From: Marinomonas balearica
GTDB lineage: Bacteria > Pseudomonadota > Gammaproteobacteria > Pseudomonadales > Marinomonadaceae
Assembly: GCF_004362145.1 (NCBI RefSeq)
Contig: NZ_SNXC01000014.1
Span: 186,001 to 250,000 of the forward strand
Length of the DNA: 64,000 bases
Direction: 5' to 3'
Shown: piece by piece, positions 38,023 through 48,000 of the stretch
Layout of the letters: each line of letters opens with the position of its first letter
Position numbering within the stretch: position 1 is the first letter of the stretch
Position numbers and translations under genes: made by a program
Notes under the pieces: model-generated
Databases searched by the model: none
What the model saw: only the letters and a program-made list of their open reading frames with translations
What the model was told of the DNA's origin: nothing

Positions 38023-40332
38023 GTGAGAATTGTTTTTGCCGTTGTAATGGCATTGTTTGTAAATCATAGTTTTGCAAAAAGTATAGCGGATGTCCGGATT
38101 GACGGTTTGTTGCTTATGCAGCCTTCTAAGGCGTTTAATATTATTGGATTTAAGCAAGGTCAGCAGTATGACTCTGATAATGTATACAGTGCTATTAATG
38201 CACTGTTTGCATCTGGCTACTTCAGTGACATTCAGGTGTATGAAGAAAATGATGTTCTAATATTTGATGTGGTAGAACGTCCGGCAATTGGTGATTTGAC
38301 CATTGAAGGCAATGATCTTATCGCCACTGAAGATCTCGAAAAAGGCTTAAAGTTCTCAGGATTAGTTGTAGGCGAGACATACAAACCCGATACGATTAAC
38401 CAGATTGAGCAAGAGCTTCAGCGTCAATATTTCTCCCAAGGTCGTTACAGTGCTGACGTAGATATCGACGTCACGCCATTACCTCGAAATCGCGTTGCGG
38501 TAGCAATAAAGATTGAAGAAGGTGATACGGCTAAGATTGTTCACGTCAATATTGTTGGAAATAACTCGTTTTCTGATGAGGAGCTGACTAAGAACTTCTT
38601 GTCTGTAGAAACTGGATTTTTTAACCCTTTTAGCTCAGCAGATGAGTATTCGAAGCCCAAATTACAAGGAGATTTGGATACTCTGAAAAGTTTTTACTTA
38701 GATCGAGGGTATCTAGACTATACGTTAGAATCCAGTCAAGTCAGCATATCTCCCGATAAACGAGATGTATATATTGTCATTAACCTCAACGAAGGTCAGC
38801 CTTATAATATCGGCCAGCTAAGCTTAAGCGGTGCACTTCCAATTGATGAAGATCGTGTTTGGAAACACATAGATCACAATACAGGGGATGTTTTCTCTCG
38901 TACTCAAATTACACGAATTATTGAAAACATATCGACAGAGCTTGGCGATGAAGGATACCTTTTTACAAATGTAAATATCATTCCTACAAAGCACGATGAT
39001 CTAACGGTTGATTTGGCCTATCAAATATCCCCTGGCCCAAAAGTATATGTGCGAAGAATAAATTTTAAAGGAAACAGCGAAACTCGTGATGAAGTACTTC
39101 GACGTGAAATGACTCAATTTGAAGGCTCGCTTGCAACGCACTCAAAAATCGAAGCATCTAAACGTGCTATTCAGCGCCTAGGATTCTTTGGGGCGGTTGA
39201 TCTGCAAACTCAAAGAGTGCCTGGTACGTCTGACCAAGTTGATTTGGTCGTTTCAGTTGAAGAGCAAGCGTCAGGAAGCATACAGGCTAGTGTTGGGTAT
39301 TCTGAAACAAATGGAACCGTGTTGGGTTTCGGTGTGTCCAAACGAAACTTTTTGGGGACAGGTAATAAGTTGTCATTCAGTGCGAACCGTACAAATCAAA
39401 CTCAAAATTACGTTCTATCCTATGATAACCCTTACTTCACCGTAGATGGCGTAAGTCGAGGCTATTCTGTATTCTATAAAACCAGTGATCACGATGAAGA
39501 TGATGTCGAAGACTATGATCTTGATGAAATTGGAGCAAGTGTCTCATTTGGTTATCCTATTTCCGATACACAACGCTTGGCTTTTGGTGCGACGATAAAA
39601 GAGACGGGAATCGATTTAGGCTCTAACCCGTCGAATGAGACCAAAGATTACATCGAAGAATATGGTGATTCTTATAATGATCTTATTGCAAATGTCACGT
39701 GGACAGACAGTGATCTAGTAGGAGGGCTTTTGCCTGTTGATGGTTATTCTACAAAGTTGGCGTTTGATGTTGCTACCCCTGTTGGTGATCAAAGTTATTA
39801 CAAGGTGGCATTAAACTCTCAGCGTTACTGGGGGCTTAATGAATCTTATCTTTATTTGTTTAGGCTGAAAGGTCGCTTGGGTTATGGTGCAGGATACGGA
39901 GATACGGACCGACTTCCATTTTTCGAGAATTATTTTGCTGGCGGTTCACGAACGGTTCGCGGTTTTAGCTCTTCATCGTTAGGCCCTAAGAACTCTTATT
40001 CTGACAGTACGGATACCTCTGCAATTGGCGGGAATATATTGCTGGCGGGTACAGCAGAATTTATATTCCCTATGCCAATGGTTGAAGATCATAAATCCGT
40101 CCGTACATCCATTTTTCTAGACGCAGGTAATGTCTTTACAGATTATTGTTATTCTGGCAATACTACCTGTGAAGAAGGTATCGATTTTTCTGAAGTCAGG
40201 TTTAGTCTAGGGTTTAATTGGACTTGGATTACACCGATAGCGCCGCTCTCGTTTAACTTTGCTAAGGCTCTAAACTCGAAAACTGGCGACACTACCGATT
40301 TCTTTCAGTTCCAGTTAGGGACTACATTCTAA
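38023..40332 (+). CDS. bamA: Outer membrane protein assembly factor BamA
   Basis: Essential Omp85-family insertase that folds beta-barrel proteins into the outer membrane. The protein has 769 residues. A signal peptide ends near SFA (residue 18). Five POTRA domains follow, then a C-terminal barrel with GGSRTVRGF, the conserved lid-lock type motif, and a terminal aromatic residue (LGTTF). The start codon is GTG. skp follows immediately. Confidence 0.97.
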   Translation: MRIVFAVVMALFVNHSFAKSIADVRIDGLLLMQPSKAFNIIGFKQGQQYDSDNVYSAINALFASGYFSDIQVYEENDVLIFDVVERPAIGDLTIEGNDLIATEDLEKGLKFSGLVVGETYKPDTINQIEQELQRQYFSQGRYSADVDIDVTPLPRNRVAVAIKIEEGDTAKIVHVNIVGNNSFSDEELTKNFLSVETGFFNPFSSADEYSKPKLQGDLDTLKSFYLDRGYLDYTLESSQVSISPDKRDVYIVINLNEGQPYNIGQLSLSGALPIDEDRVWKHIDHNTGDVFSRTQITRIIENISTELGDEGYLFTNVNIIPTKHDDLTVDLAYQISPGPKVYVRRINFKGNSETRDEVLRREMTQFEGSLATHSKIEASKRAIQRLGFFGAVDLQTQRVPGTSDQVDLVVSVEEQASGSIQASVGYSETNGTVLGFGVSKRNFLGTGNKLSFSANRTNQTQNYVLSYDNPYFTVDGVSRGYSVFYKTSDHDEDDVEDYDLDEIGASVSFGYPISDTQRLAFGATIKETGIDLGSNPSNETKDYIEEYGDSYNDLIANVTWTDSDLVGGLLPVDGYSTKLAFDVATPVGDQSYYKVALNSQRYWGLNESYLYLFRLKGRLGYGAGYGDTDRLPFFENYFAGGSRTVRGFSSSSLGPKNSYSDSTDTSAIGGNILLAGTAEFIFPMPMVEDHKSVRTSIFLDAGNVFTDYCYSGNTTCEEGIDFSEVRFSLGFNWTWITPIAPLSFNFAKALNSKTGDTTDFFQFQLGTTF

Positions 40333-40354
40333 ACTTTTGAAGTGGGATAAGACT

Positions 40355-40849
40355 GTGAAATTATATTTATTAGCGTTACTTGCGGTATTTTCCATTAATG
40401 TCGTGAATGCGACAGAAGTTGCTGTTGTGGATATGCGCGCAGCCTTGCTTCAAAGCAGTGCTGGCCAAGAAGCTTCTCAAGCACCGCGTTCTCAAGTGCA
40501 AGCGATGGAAGCTCGATTAAACAAAGAAAAAAACTCCGTGAATGAAATGATCGATGCTTTTAAACGAGACGAGCTTACGCTTTCTCAAGAGCAAGCGATG
40601 TTAAGGAAAAAGGAAATTTCGTCGGCACAAGCCAAAGTACGTAACATGGAAGTGAAAATGCAAAGACAAGCGCAGGCGCTTGAGCAGAATGTGATAAAAA
40701 CACTGCTTCCTAAAGGTGAGGCTGCATTAAAAGCAATCATAGAAACGCAAAAATTAGATTTGGTGCTGAACCGCCAAGTGGTAATTTATGCTGGTCAATC
40801 CATTGATATTACATCGCAATTGGTTGAAGAGTTAAATAAAGGAAAATAA
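40355..40849 (+). CDS. skp: Periplasmic chaperone Skp (OmpH)
   Basis: Trimeric periplasmic chaperone that carries unfolded outer-membrane proteins to BamA. The protein has 164 residues from GTG 40355. A signal peptide ends after VNA (about residue 19), followed by a long coiled-coil arm (about 40-120) rich in Lys, Glu and Gln. An in-frame TTG at 40337 is the alternative start but weakens the signal peptide. It is directly followed by lpxD. Confidence 0.93.
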   Translation: MKLYLLALLAVFSINVVNATEVAVVDMRAALLQSSAGQEASQAPRSQVQAMEARLNKEKNSVNEMIDAFKRDELTLSQEQAMLRKKEISSAQAKVRNMEVKMQRQAQALEQNVIKTLLPKGEAALKAIIETQKLDLVLNRQVVIYAGQSIDITSQLVEELNKGK

Positions 40850-41896
40850 ATGAGTTATCGGCTAGGCGAGTTAGCAGATTTGGTGTGCGGTGAGGTAGTG
40901 GGTAACCCTGATTATCTGATCCAGTCATTGAGCACATTAGATGCAGCGACACCTGTGCAACTGAGCTTTTTAGCTAACCCTAAATACGCTAATCAGTTGA
41001 AAACAACAAATGCCGGTGCTGTATTGATTAAAGATGCCTCGCTAGTTTCGTCTCAAGGTAATGCCATTGTCGTAGGAAATCCATATCTTGCTTTTGCAAC
41101 GATAACAAAACATTTTGAAAGAGATACCTCTATTTTTTCAAAATCGGATTCTGATAGAGTGAGTCCTGATGCCAGAATTGCGAAATCTGCCACAATAGGA
41201 GTGGATTGTGTAATTGAGCCAAATGTTATTGTTGGTGAAAATGTTGTATTGGAAGACCGTTGTTATTTGGGGGCAGGTACCGTTCTTTCCCGAAACGTTA
41301 AGGTGGGTGAAGGAACTCGCACGTTTCCTAATGTAACTGTATATCATGATGTTGAGCTAGGTAAAAATTGCATTGTTCATAGTGGTGCAGTGATCGGCTC
41401 AGATGGTTTTGGTTTTGCACTTTCTAAAAATGGTTGGGTGAAGTTCCACCAAATTGGCAGTGTTGAAGTGGGTAACAATGTGGAAATCGGCGCGAATACG
41501 ACCATAGACCGCGGAGCGTTGGAAAACACTAAAATTGGGCACGGTGTAAAAATAGATAACCAAGTTCAAATTGCTCATAACGTAGTAATTGGGGATAATA
41601 GCGCGATTGCTGGTTGTGCTGCCGTAGCTGGCAGTACAACGATAGGAAAAAATTGTACGATTGCGGGCGGTGTTGGCATTGTTGGTCACCTAACGATTAC
41701 GGATAATGTTCATATCACCGCTATGACGCTAGTAAGTAAATCAATTAATAAGTCCGGTTCATATTCATCAGGCACGGGTGTAGATACTACCGATAAATGG
41801 CGTCGATCTGCTGCTCGGTTTAGACGAATTGATGATATGGCTAAACAAATTTCCGAGTTGGAAAAACAAGTTAAAAAGCTTTTGATAGAAGGTTAA
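40850..41896 (+). CDS. lpxD: UDP-3-O-(3-hydroxyacyl)glucosamine N-acyltransferase
   Basis: Third step of lipid A synthesis; adds the N-linked hydroxyacyl chain. The protein has 348 residues. The N-terminal uridine-binding domain is followed by a left-handed beta-helix of hexapeptide repeats (about 110-300), with the catalytic-type histidine region IGSDGFGFA and NQVQIAHNVVIGDNSAIAG. The ATG directly follows the skp stop. Confidence 0.96.
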   Translation: MSYRLGELADLVCGEVVGNPDYLIQSLSTLDAATPVQLSFLANPKYANQLKTTNAGAVLIKDASLVSSQGNAIVVGNPYLAFATITKHFERDTSIFSKSDSDRVSPDARIAKSATIGVDCVIEPNVIVGENVVLEDRCYLGAGTVLSRNVKVGEGTRTFPNVTVYHDVELGKNCIVHSGAVIGSDGFGFALSKNGWVKFHQIGSVEVGNNVEIGANTTIDRGALENTKIGHGVKIDNQVQIAHNVVIGDNSAIAGCAAVAGSTTIGKNCTIAGGVGIVGHLTITDNVHITAMTLVSKSINKSGSYSSGTGVDTTDKWRRSAARFRRIDDMAKQISELEKQVKKLLIEG

Positions 41897-41902
41897 TCTT
41901 AA

Positions 41903-42340
41903 ATGATGGATGTTAATGAAATTCGCAAGTATTTGCCTCACCGCTACCCGTTTTTGCTGGTAGATCGTGTTACAGAGCTAAATCTAAGCGACTCAATAGT
42001 TGCCTATAAAAATGTAACGGTGAACGAGCCTTTCTTTAACGGCCATTTCCCTGATCATCCAGTAATGCCTGGTGTTTTGATTATCGAAGCAATGGCGCAG
42101 GCGGCAGGTGTTCTTGGTTTTAAAACAATGGATAAGACACCAGAAGACGGTTCTATCTATTATTTCGTTGGAGCAGATAATACTCGTTTCAAAAGACCTG
42201 TTGTTCCTGGTGATCGTCTTCAGTTAGAAGCGAAAATCATCACAGAGCGTCGTGGTATTTGGAAGTTTGAGTGTAAAGCGACAGTAGAAGGTGAACTTGC
42301 GTGTTCAGCGACAATTTTGTGTGCTGATAGGAAGGTATAG
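41903..42340 (+). CDS. fabZ: 3-hydroxyacyl-ACP dehydratase FabZ
   Basis: Dehydrates 3-hydroxyacyl-ACP in fatty acid elongation and competes with LpxA for the same hydroxyacyl pool. The 145 residues form a hot-dog fold. The active His48 is in [16 protein letters not shown] and the Glu in [11 protein letters not shown]. Two adjacent ATGs give the start. The stop overlaps the lpxA GTG by one base. Confidence 0.97.
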   Translation: MMDVNEIRKYLPHRYPFLLVDRVTELNLSDSIVAYKNVTVNEPFFNGHFPDHPVMPGVLIIEAMAQAAGVLGFKTMDKTPEDGSIYYFVGADNTRFKRPVVPGDRLQLEAKIITERRGIWKFECKATVEGELACSATILCADRKV

Positions 42341-43116
42341 TGGCAATACACCCTACTGCAATTGTTGATAGCAGAGCCGAAATCGATCCAAGCGTCGAAA
42401 TTGGGCCATTTTGTGTAATTGGTCCTGACGTTAAAATTGATGCCGGAACTGACGTAAAATCTCATGTTGTTATTAATGGGCATACTTCCATTGGTAAAGA
42501 TAATGAAATTTATCAGTTCGCTTCCGTAGGGGAAGCGAATCAGGATAAAAAATATAAAGGTGAGCCAACTAGATTAGTAATTGGCGATCGTAATGTCATT
42601 CGTGAAAGTGCAACGATTCATCGAGGCACAGTGCAAGATAACAGTGTCACAACTATTGGTGATGGCAACCTCTTCATGGCAAGTACCCATGTGGGGCATG
42701 ATTGCATCGTTGGCGACAATAACATTTTGGCGAATTACGCCGCTTTGGCTGGGCATGTCACAGTAGGTGACTCTGTCATTCTCGGGGGATATACCGGAAT
42801 TCATCAGTTTTGTCAGGTGAATTCTTACAGCATGTGCGGTATGGGCTCAATGGTTACCAAAGATGTACCACGTTATGTCATGGTTTCCGGGAATCCGAGT
42901 AAAGCTCATGGTATGAATTTTGAAGGTATGCGCCGCCGTGGTACTCCAGCTGATGTTATCAAAGCATTGAGGCATACTTATAAAGTAGTATACAAAAAGG
43001 GCTTGCCTCTTGAGCAAGCCTTAGCGGACATCGAAAATAGCGTGTTTTTTGAAATGTCTGAAGTGATCGCTTTTGTTGATTCAATAAAAGCCTCCAATAG
43101 AGGCATTGTCAGGTAG
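42340..43116 (+). CDS. lpxA: UDP-N-acetylglucosamine acyltransferase (LpxA)
   Basis: First step of lipid A synthesis. The protein has 258 residues of hexapeptide-repeat beta-helix plus a helical C terminus. The catalytic histidine is His120 (STHVGHDCIVG). The acyl-chain ruler position, Gly173 in E. coli, is Met168 here (HQFCQVNSYSMCGMGS). A Met at this place selects 3-hydroxydecanoyl chains in Pseudomonas aeruginosa. GTG start, translationally coupled to fabZ. Confidence 0.97.
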   Translation: MAIHPTAIVDSRAEIDPSVEIGPFCVIGPDVKIDAGTDVKSHVVINGHTSIGKDNEIYQFASVGEANQDKKYKGEPTRLVIGDRNVIRESATIHRGTVQDNSVTTIGDGNLFMASTHVGHDCIVGDNNILANYAALAGHVTVGDSVILGGYTGIHQFCQVNSYSMCGMGSMVTKDVPRYVMVSGNPSKAHGMNFEGMRRRGTPADVIKALRHTYKVVYKKGLPLEQALADIENSVFFEMSEVIAFVDSIKASNRGIVR

Positions 43117-43134
43117 TCCTAGCTTCATTGTATG

Positions 43135-43206
43135 GCCCTTCGGTAAATTGAAGTAACGTAATATCTTATTACGTTACTTCAACACTTTATTGCCGAGGGG
43201 CTTTTT
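43135..43206 (+). terminator. Large nested palindrome between lpxA and lpxB
   Basis: A perfect 15-bp inverted repeat TTGAAGTAACGTAAT / ATTACGTTACTTCAA with a 5-base loop (43148-43182) sits inside an imperfect outer pairing (GCCCTTCGGTAAA with TTTATTGCCGAGGGGC). A T-rich tail TTTTTATT begins at 43202. It lies 18 bp after the lpxA stop and 70 bp before lpxB. It looks like a strong terminator for the lpxD-fabZ-lpxA message. Confidence 0.75.
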
Positions 43207-43274
43207 ATTATCTTCATACAGAATCTTTCTAATTATTATCCAATTTACAAAGTGCTTCCATTAAAGGGGATCAG

Positions 43275-44414
43275 GTGAAAAAGTTTGTCATTGTGGCTGG
43301 GGAAGCCTCCGGAGATATTCTGGGAGCGAGCTTAATTCAACATCTAAAGCTACTTTATCCTGATGCGATGTTTGTAGGCATTGGAGGCCCACTTATGATT
43401 AAGGAGGGGCTTACCAGTTTGTACCCAATGGATCGACTTTCCGTGATGGGGTTGGTTGAAGTGTTAGGGCGTTTAAAAGAGTTGCTTGGAATTAGAAAGC
43501 ATATCTTCAATCACTGTATTGAATTGCGTCCAGATGCATTTATTGGCATTGATTCTCCTGATTTTAATATCCCCCTTGAACGCCGTTTAAAAGAACGAAA
43601 TATCAAAACCGTTCATTATGTCAGTCCTTCTGTTTGGGCGTGGCGACAAAAACGTATATTCAAGATTAAAAAATCGATAGATTTAATGTTAGCGCTGTTT
43701 CCGTTTGAGATGGAAATTTATAAACAGCATGATATTCCCGTATCTTGTGTTGGGCATACTTTAGCGGATGAAATTCCACTTCATTCAGATAAAGGAAAAG
43801 CACGGGTTGAGTTAGGTGTCAATTTAGAAAATGACGCTCCTGTGTTTGCTATTTTACCCGGTTCTCGTCGTGGGGAAGTTGCACGTCTTGCTCCGTTGTT
43901 TGTACAAACAATGAAACATATCAAACAGAGCTGCCCTAATGCGCAATTTATTCTACCAGCAGCAAATAAAGACAGGCGAGATCAAATCGAAGAAGTATTG
44001 TGTCAGGCTGATATGGAGGCTTACATTATCGATGGTCAGTCACGCACTGTAATGGCTGCCAGTGACGCAATATTATTAGCATCTGGAACGGCTGCTTTGG
44101 AGGCTATGCTTGTTAAGCGTCCGATGGTTGTAGCATACCGCTTTACTAAATTAACCTATGCCATTATGTCCAGAATGCTGAAAGTTCCTTATGTGTCGCT
44201 TCCCAATTTATTAGCGAATAAAATGCTGGTTCCTGAGTTAATTCAAGATGATGCAACGCCTGAAAATTTGGCGAAAAATGTCGTTGAGACTTGGAAGCAC
44301 TTTTCAGAAGATGGAAGTGTGGTGGCAACTTATACAGATTTGCATAAATCACTCAAACTTAATGCAGGTGAAACAGCCGCTGCCGCTGTACAGCATCTGA
44401 TTACTCAGAATTAA
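43275..44414 (+). CDS. lpxB: Lipid-A-disaccharide synthase
   Basis: Joins lipid X and UDP-diacylglucosamine to form the lipid A disaccharide. The protein has 379 residues of the GT19 family. Motifs: VAGEASGDILGA, FIGIDSPDFN, YVSPSVWAWR, LPGSRRGEV and LLASGTAALEAML. The start is GTG with an AAAGGGG site. It is separated from lpxA by a long hairpin and so may use its own promoter. Confidence 0.96.
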   Translation: MKKFVIVAGEASGDILGASLIQHLKLLYPDAMFVGIGGPLMIKEGLTSLYPMDRLSVMGLVEVLGRLKELLGIRKHIFNHCIELRPDAFIGIDSPDFNIPLERRLKERNIKTVHYVSPSVWAWRQKRIFKIKKSIDLMLALFPFEMEIYKQHDIPVSCVGHTLADEIPLHSDKGKARVELGVNLENDAPVFAILPGSRRGEVARLAPLFVQTMKHIKQSCPNAQFILPAANKDRRDQIEEVLCQADMEAYIIDGQSRTVMAASDAILLASGTAALEAMLVKRPMVVAYRFTKLTYAIMSRMLKVPYVSLPNLLANKMLVPELIQDDATPENLAKNVVETWKHFSEDGSVVATYTDLHKSLKLNAGETAAAAVQHLITQN

Positions 44415-44428
44415 AATCGGAGAAGTAG

Positions 44429-45040
44429 GTGAGTATTATTGAGCCCTTCGTAAGTGATGTGTATCTTGGAAACCTCCTAGCCGGTGTTGACGAAGCTGGA
44501 CGTGGACCTCTTGCAGGTGATGTTGTCGCAGCAGCGGTCATTTTAGATCCTAATAACCCCATTGATGGGTTAAATGATTCTAAGAAAATTTCTGAAAAAA
44601 AAAGGGAGCGGCTGTATTCTGAAATAGTAGAGAAAGCCCTATCTTTTTCAATTGCTCGAGCAAGCGTAGCTGAAATCGACGACATCAATATATTGCACGC
44701 CAGTATGTTGGCAATGGCAAGAGCGATAAACGGCCTGCCTATTGCGGCTGAGCATGCATTAATTGATGGTAATCGAGTGCCTCCCCAATTGATCTGTTCT
44801 GCCGAAGCGGTAGTAAAAGGTGATGCTAGACATCATGCCATCGCGGCCGCATCAATACTTGCTAAGGTAACGAGAGATCGAGAAATCGTTGCAATGGCTG
44901 AAACATATCCTCAATATGGATTTGAAAAACATAAAGGTTATCCTACCGCAGTGCATTTAGACGCTATTAAGCAGCACGGTGTATGTGAAATACACAGAAC
45001 CAGCTTTGGCCCTGTAAAGCGGGCACTTGAGTGCAATTAG
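44429..45040 (+). CDS. rnhB: Ribonuclease HII
   Basis: Removes RNA from RNA-DNA hybrids, including single ribonucleotides in DNA. The protein has 203 residues. The catalytic Asp21-Glu22 pair is in [12 protein letters not shown], with a further Asp in ALIDGNRVP and the [21 protein letters not shown] block. GTG start, 14 bp after lpxB. Confidence 0.97.
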   Translation: MSIIEPFVSDVYLGNLLAGVDEAGRGPLAGDVVAAAVILDPNNPIDGLNDSKKISEKKRERLYSEIVEKALSFSIARASVAEIDDINILHASMLAMARAINGLPIAAEHALIDGNRVPPQLICSAEAVVKGDARHHAIAAASILAKVTRDREIVAMAETYPQYGFEKHKGYPTAVHLDAIKQHGVCEIHRTSFGPVKRALECN

Positions 45041-45086
45041 CAGTTTGTTTGAAATCGCGACTGAATTATTTAAAAAGGTACGTTGA

Positions 45087-48000
45087 ATGTCTTCTTTTAT
45101 TCACCTAAGGCTCCATACAGAATTTTCCCTTGTAGACGGGTTGGTCAAAATTAAAGGCTTGTTGGGTGAAACCGAAGCGCAAAAAATGCCTGCGGTTGCC
45201 ATTACAGATGAAAATAATCTGTGTGGCTTTGTCCGATTTTATAAAGGTGCTATGGATAAGGGAATTAAGCCCATCTGTGGTGCGGATGTTGTTCTTGAGG
45301 CACAAGGAGACGTTGAAGTCAGAACGCGTCTCACTTTATTGGCAATGACTAACAAAGGTTATAAAAATGTCATTGAAGTGATCTCCAAGGGTTACCAATT
45401 GGGGCAACACGAAGGTCGGCCGATTGTTCAGCGTGCTTGGGTAGAAGAGCACAGTGAAGATGTTATTGCTCTCTCAGGTGGATTGCAGGGCGATGTAGGA
45501 TTCTTGCTAAGTAAGTATAAGACACAAGAAGCGAAAAAATATTTAGATTATTGGATGTCTGTTTTTCCTGATCGTTTCTATGTTGAATTGGAACGTACTT
45601 CTCGAGCAGGGGAAGAGGATTATATTCATGCAGTGATACCTCTGGCTTCGCAAACGAATTGCCCAGTTGTTGCAACTAATGATGTCCGGTTTCTGAAAAA
45701 AGAAGACTTTGAGGCACATGAAGCGCGAGTTTGTATTCATGATGGTGTGACTCTGGATGATCCTCGTCGAGGACGACGTTATTCAGAAGAGCAGTATTTT
45801 AAAACAGCAGAAGAGATGGAAGCTGTTTTTGAGGACATTCCAGAAGCCCTTGAAAATACAGTAGAAATAGCGAAGCGTTGTAATGTCGATGTTTTATTAG
45901 GCAAGTACTTCCTTCCAGACTACCCTGTGCCTGACGGTATGACGATGGAAGAGTTTTTTAACGAACTTTCCTATAAAGGTCTTCAAGATCGAATGGACAT
46001 CTTGATCAAAAAAGACGGAAACCGCATCGTTGAGAGAAAGCAGGAATATCTTGATCGCCTGGATTTCGAACTCAATATTATTAATCAGATGGGATTCCCA
46101 GGGTACTTTCTGATAGTAATGGATTTCATCCAATGGGCTAAAGACAATGACATTCCCGTCGGTCCAGGACGAGGATCCGGTGCAGGATCGTTGGTGGCAT
46201 ACGCTCTTAAGATCACGGACTTGGATCCACTAGAATACGACCTGCTATTTGAACGTTTCTTGAACCCAGAACGTGTCTCCATGCCCGATTTTGATATCGA
46301 TTTCTGTATGGAGAACCGAGATAAGGTAATTGACTACGTTGCGCGTACGTATGGTCGTGATGCGGTCTCTCAGATTATTACTTTTGGAGCGATGGCTGCG
46401 AAAGCGGTAGTGCGAGATGTCGCGCGCGTGCAGGGTAAGCCTTACAGTCTTGGTGATAAGTTATCGAAGCTCATTCCATTTGAGATTGGAATGACGTTGA
46501 AAAAGGCGCTTGAAGAGGAACCCGCTCTGGTCGATTTCATCGAAGCGGATGAAGAAGCAGCCGATATTATGGATATGGCCTTTTCTTTAGAGGGCGTAGT
46601 ACGGAACTTTGGTAAACACGCTGGGGGTGTTGTTATCGCACCCACTAAGCTCACTGACTTTGCGCCGCTTTACTGTGAAGAAGATGGCAGTGGGTTGGTC
46701 ACGCAATATGACAAAAATGATGTAGAAGAAGCGGGGCTAGTGAAGTTTGACTTCCTTGGCCTGAAAACGCTGACCGTTGTCGATTGGGCGCTAGGAAACA
46801 TTAATGCCTTACATGCAAAAGAAGGTAAGCCGCCACTCGATATCGCATTGATAGATTTGGAAGACAAATCTACCTACGACTTGCTTCAACGAGCGGAAAC
46901 GACCGCAGTGTTCCAGCTGGAATCTCGTGGTATGAAGGAGCTGATTAAGAAGCTATTGCCTTCACGTTTTGAAGACATTATCGCATTGGTTGCTTTGTAT
47001 CGCCCAGGACCTCTTGGTTCAGGCATGGTTGATGACTTTATTAACCGAAAACACGGTCGTGCAGAGCTGGCGTTTCCGCATCCTGATTATCAGCATGACG
47101 ATCTAATCCCCGTGTTGGAACCAACATACGGCATTATCTTGTATCAAGAGCAGGTAATGCAGATTGCACAGGTGCTTGCGAAATTTTCGCTAGGTGGCGC
47201 GGATTTACTTCGTCGTGCAATGGGTAAGAAAAAGCCAGAAGTAATGGCAGAGCAGCGCCTAATATTCATGGAAGGTGCCTCTAAGAACAACATAGATAAA
47301 GACCTCGGCGGTAATATCTTCGATCTAATGGAGAAATTTGCTGGTTATGGTTTCAACAAATCTCACTCTGCAGCCTACGCATTAGTTTCCTATCAGACTG
47401 CATGGCTGAAGAATCACTACCCTGCGCCGTTTATGGCGGCGGTACTTTCTGCCGATATGCAGAATACCGATAAGATCGTTATATTCATTGAAGAGTGTCG
47501 AGCTATGAAGCTGACACTTGAGCTTCCTAACGTCAATGAGTCGGTTTATAAATTTACCGTTAACGAAGCCGGTGCTGTAGTTTATGGTTTGGGCGCGATT
47601 AAAGGGGTGGGCGAAGGGCCAATTGAAGCGATTGTTGAGGCTAGGCAAGATGGGCCGTTTGAACATATTTTTGATTTCTGTCAGCGGGTTGGTCGTAAAG
47701 TAAATAAACGAGTTATGGAGGCGCTAGTGCGTTCTGGCGCCTTTGATACGATAGGACCGAATCGATCGACGTTATTTGCCAGCATTGATGAAGCGCTAAA
47801 ACGTGCGGATCAAAATGCGAAAAACGAAGACGCTGGCATGATGGACTTGTTTGGCGTGGCCGTCGAAGAGTCCACTGAAAATGCTTATGATGAAATTGGT
47901 ATTCAACATGAATGGCCAGGACGTCAGCGATTAGACGGTGAAAAAGATACGTTAGGGCTTTATGTAACAGGACATCCGATCGAAGATTATGAGCATGAGC

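Noticed and set aside
41399..41689. Antisense open frame across lpxD
   Set aside because: Asn/Tyr-rich translation typical of the reverse of hexapeptide-repeat coding sequence; a shadow of lpxD.
46222..46232. TTGGATCCAC in dnaE, similar to the VanR box
   Set aside because: Lies inside a conserved coding region and breaks the palindrome on one side; a chance BamHI-type match.
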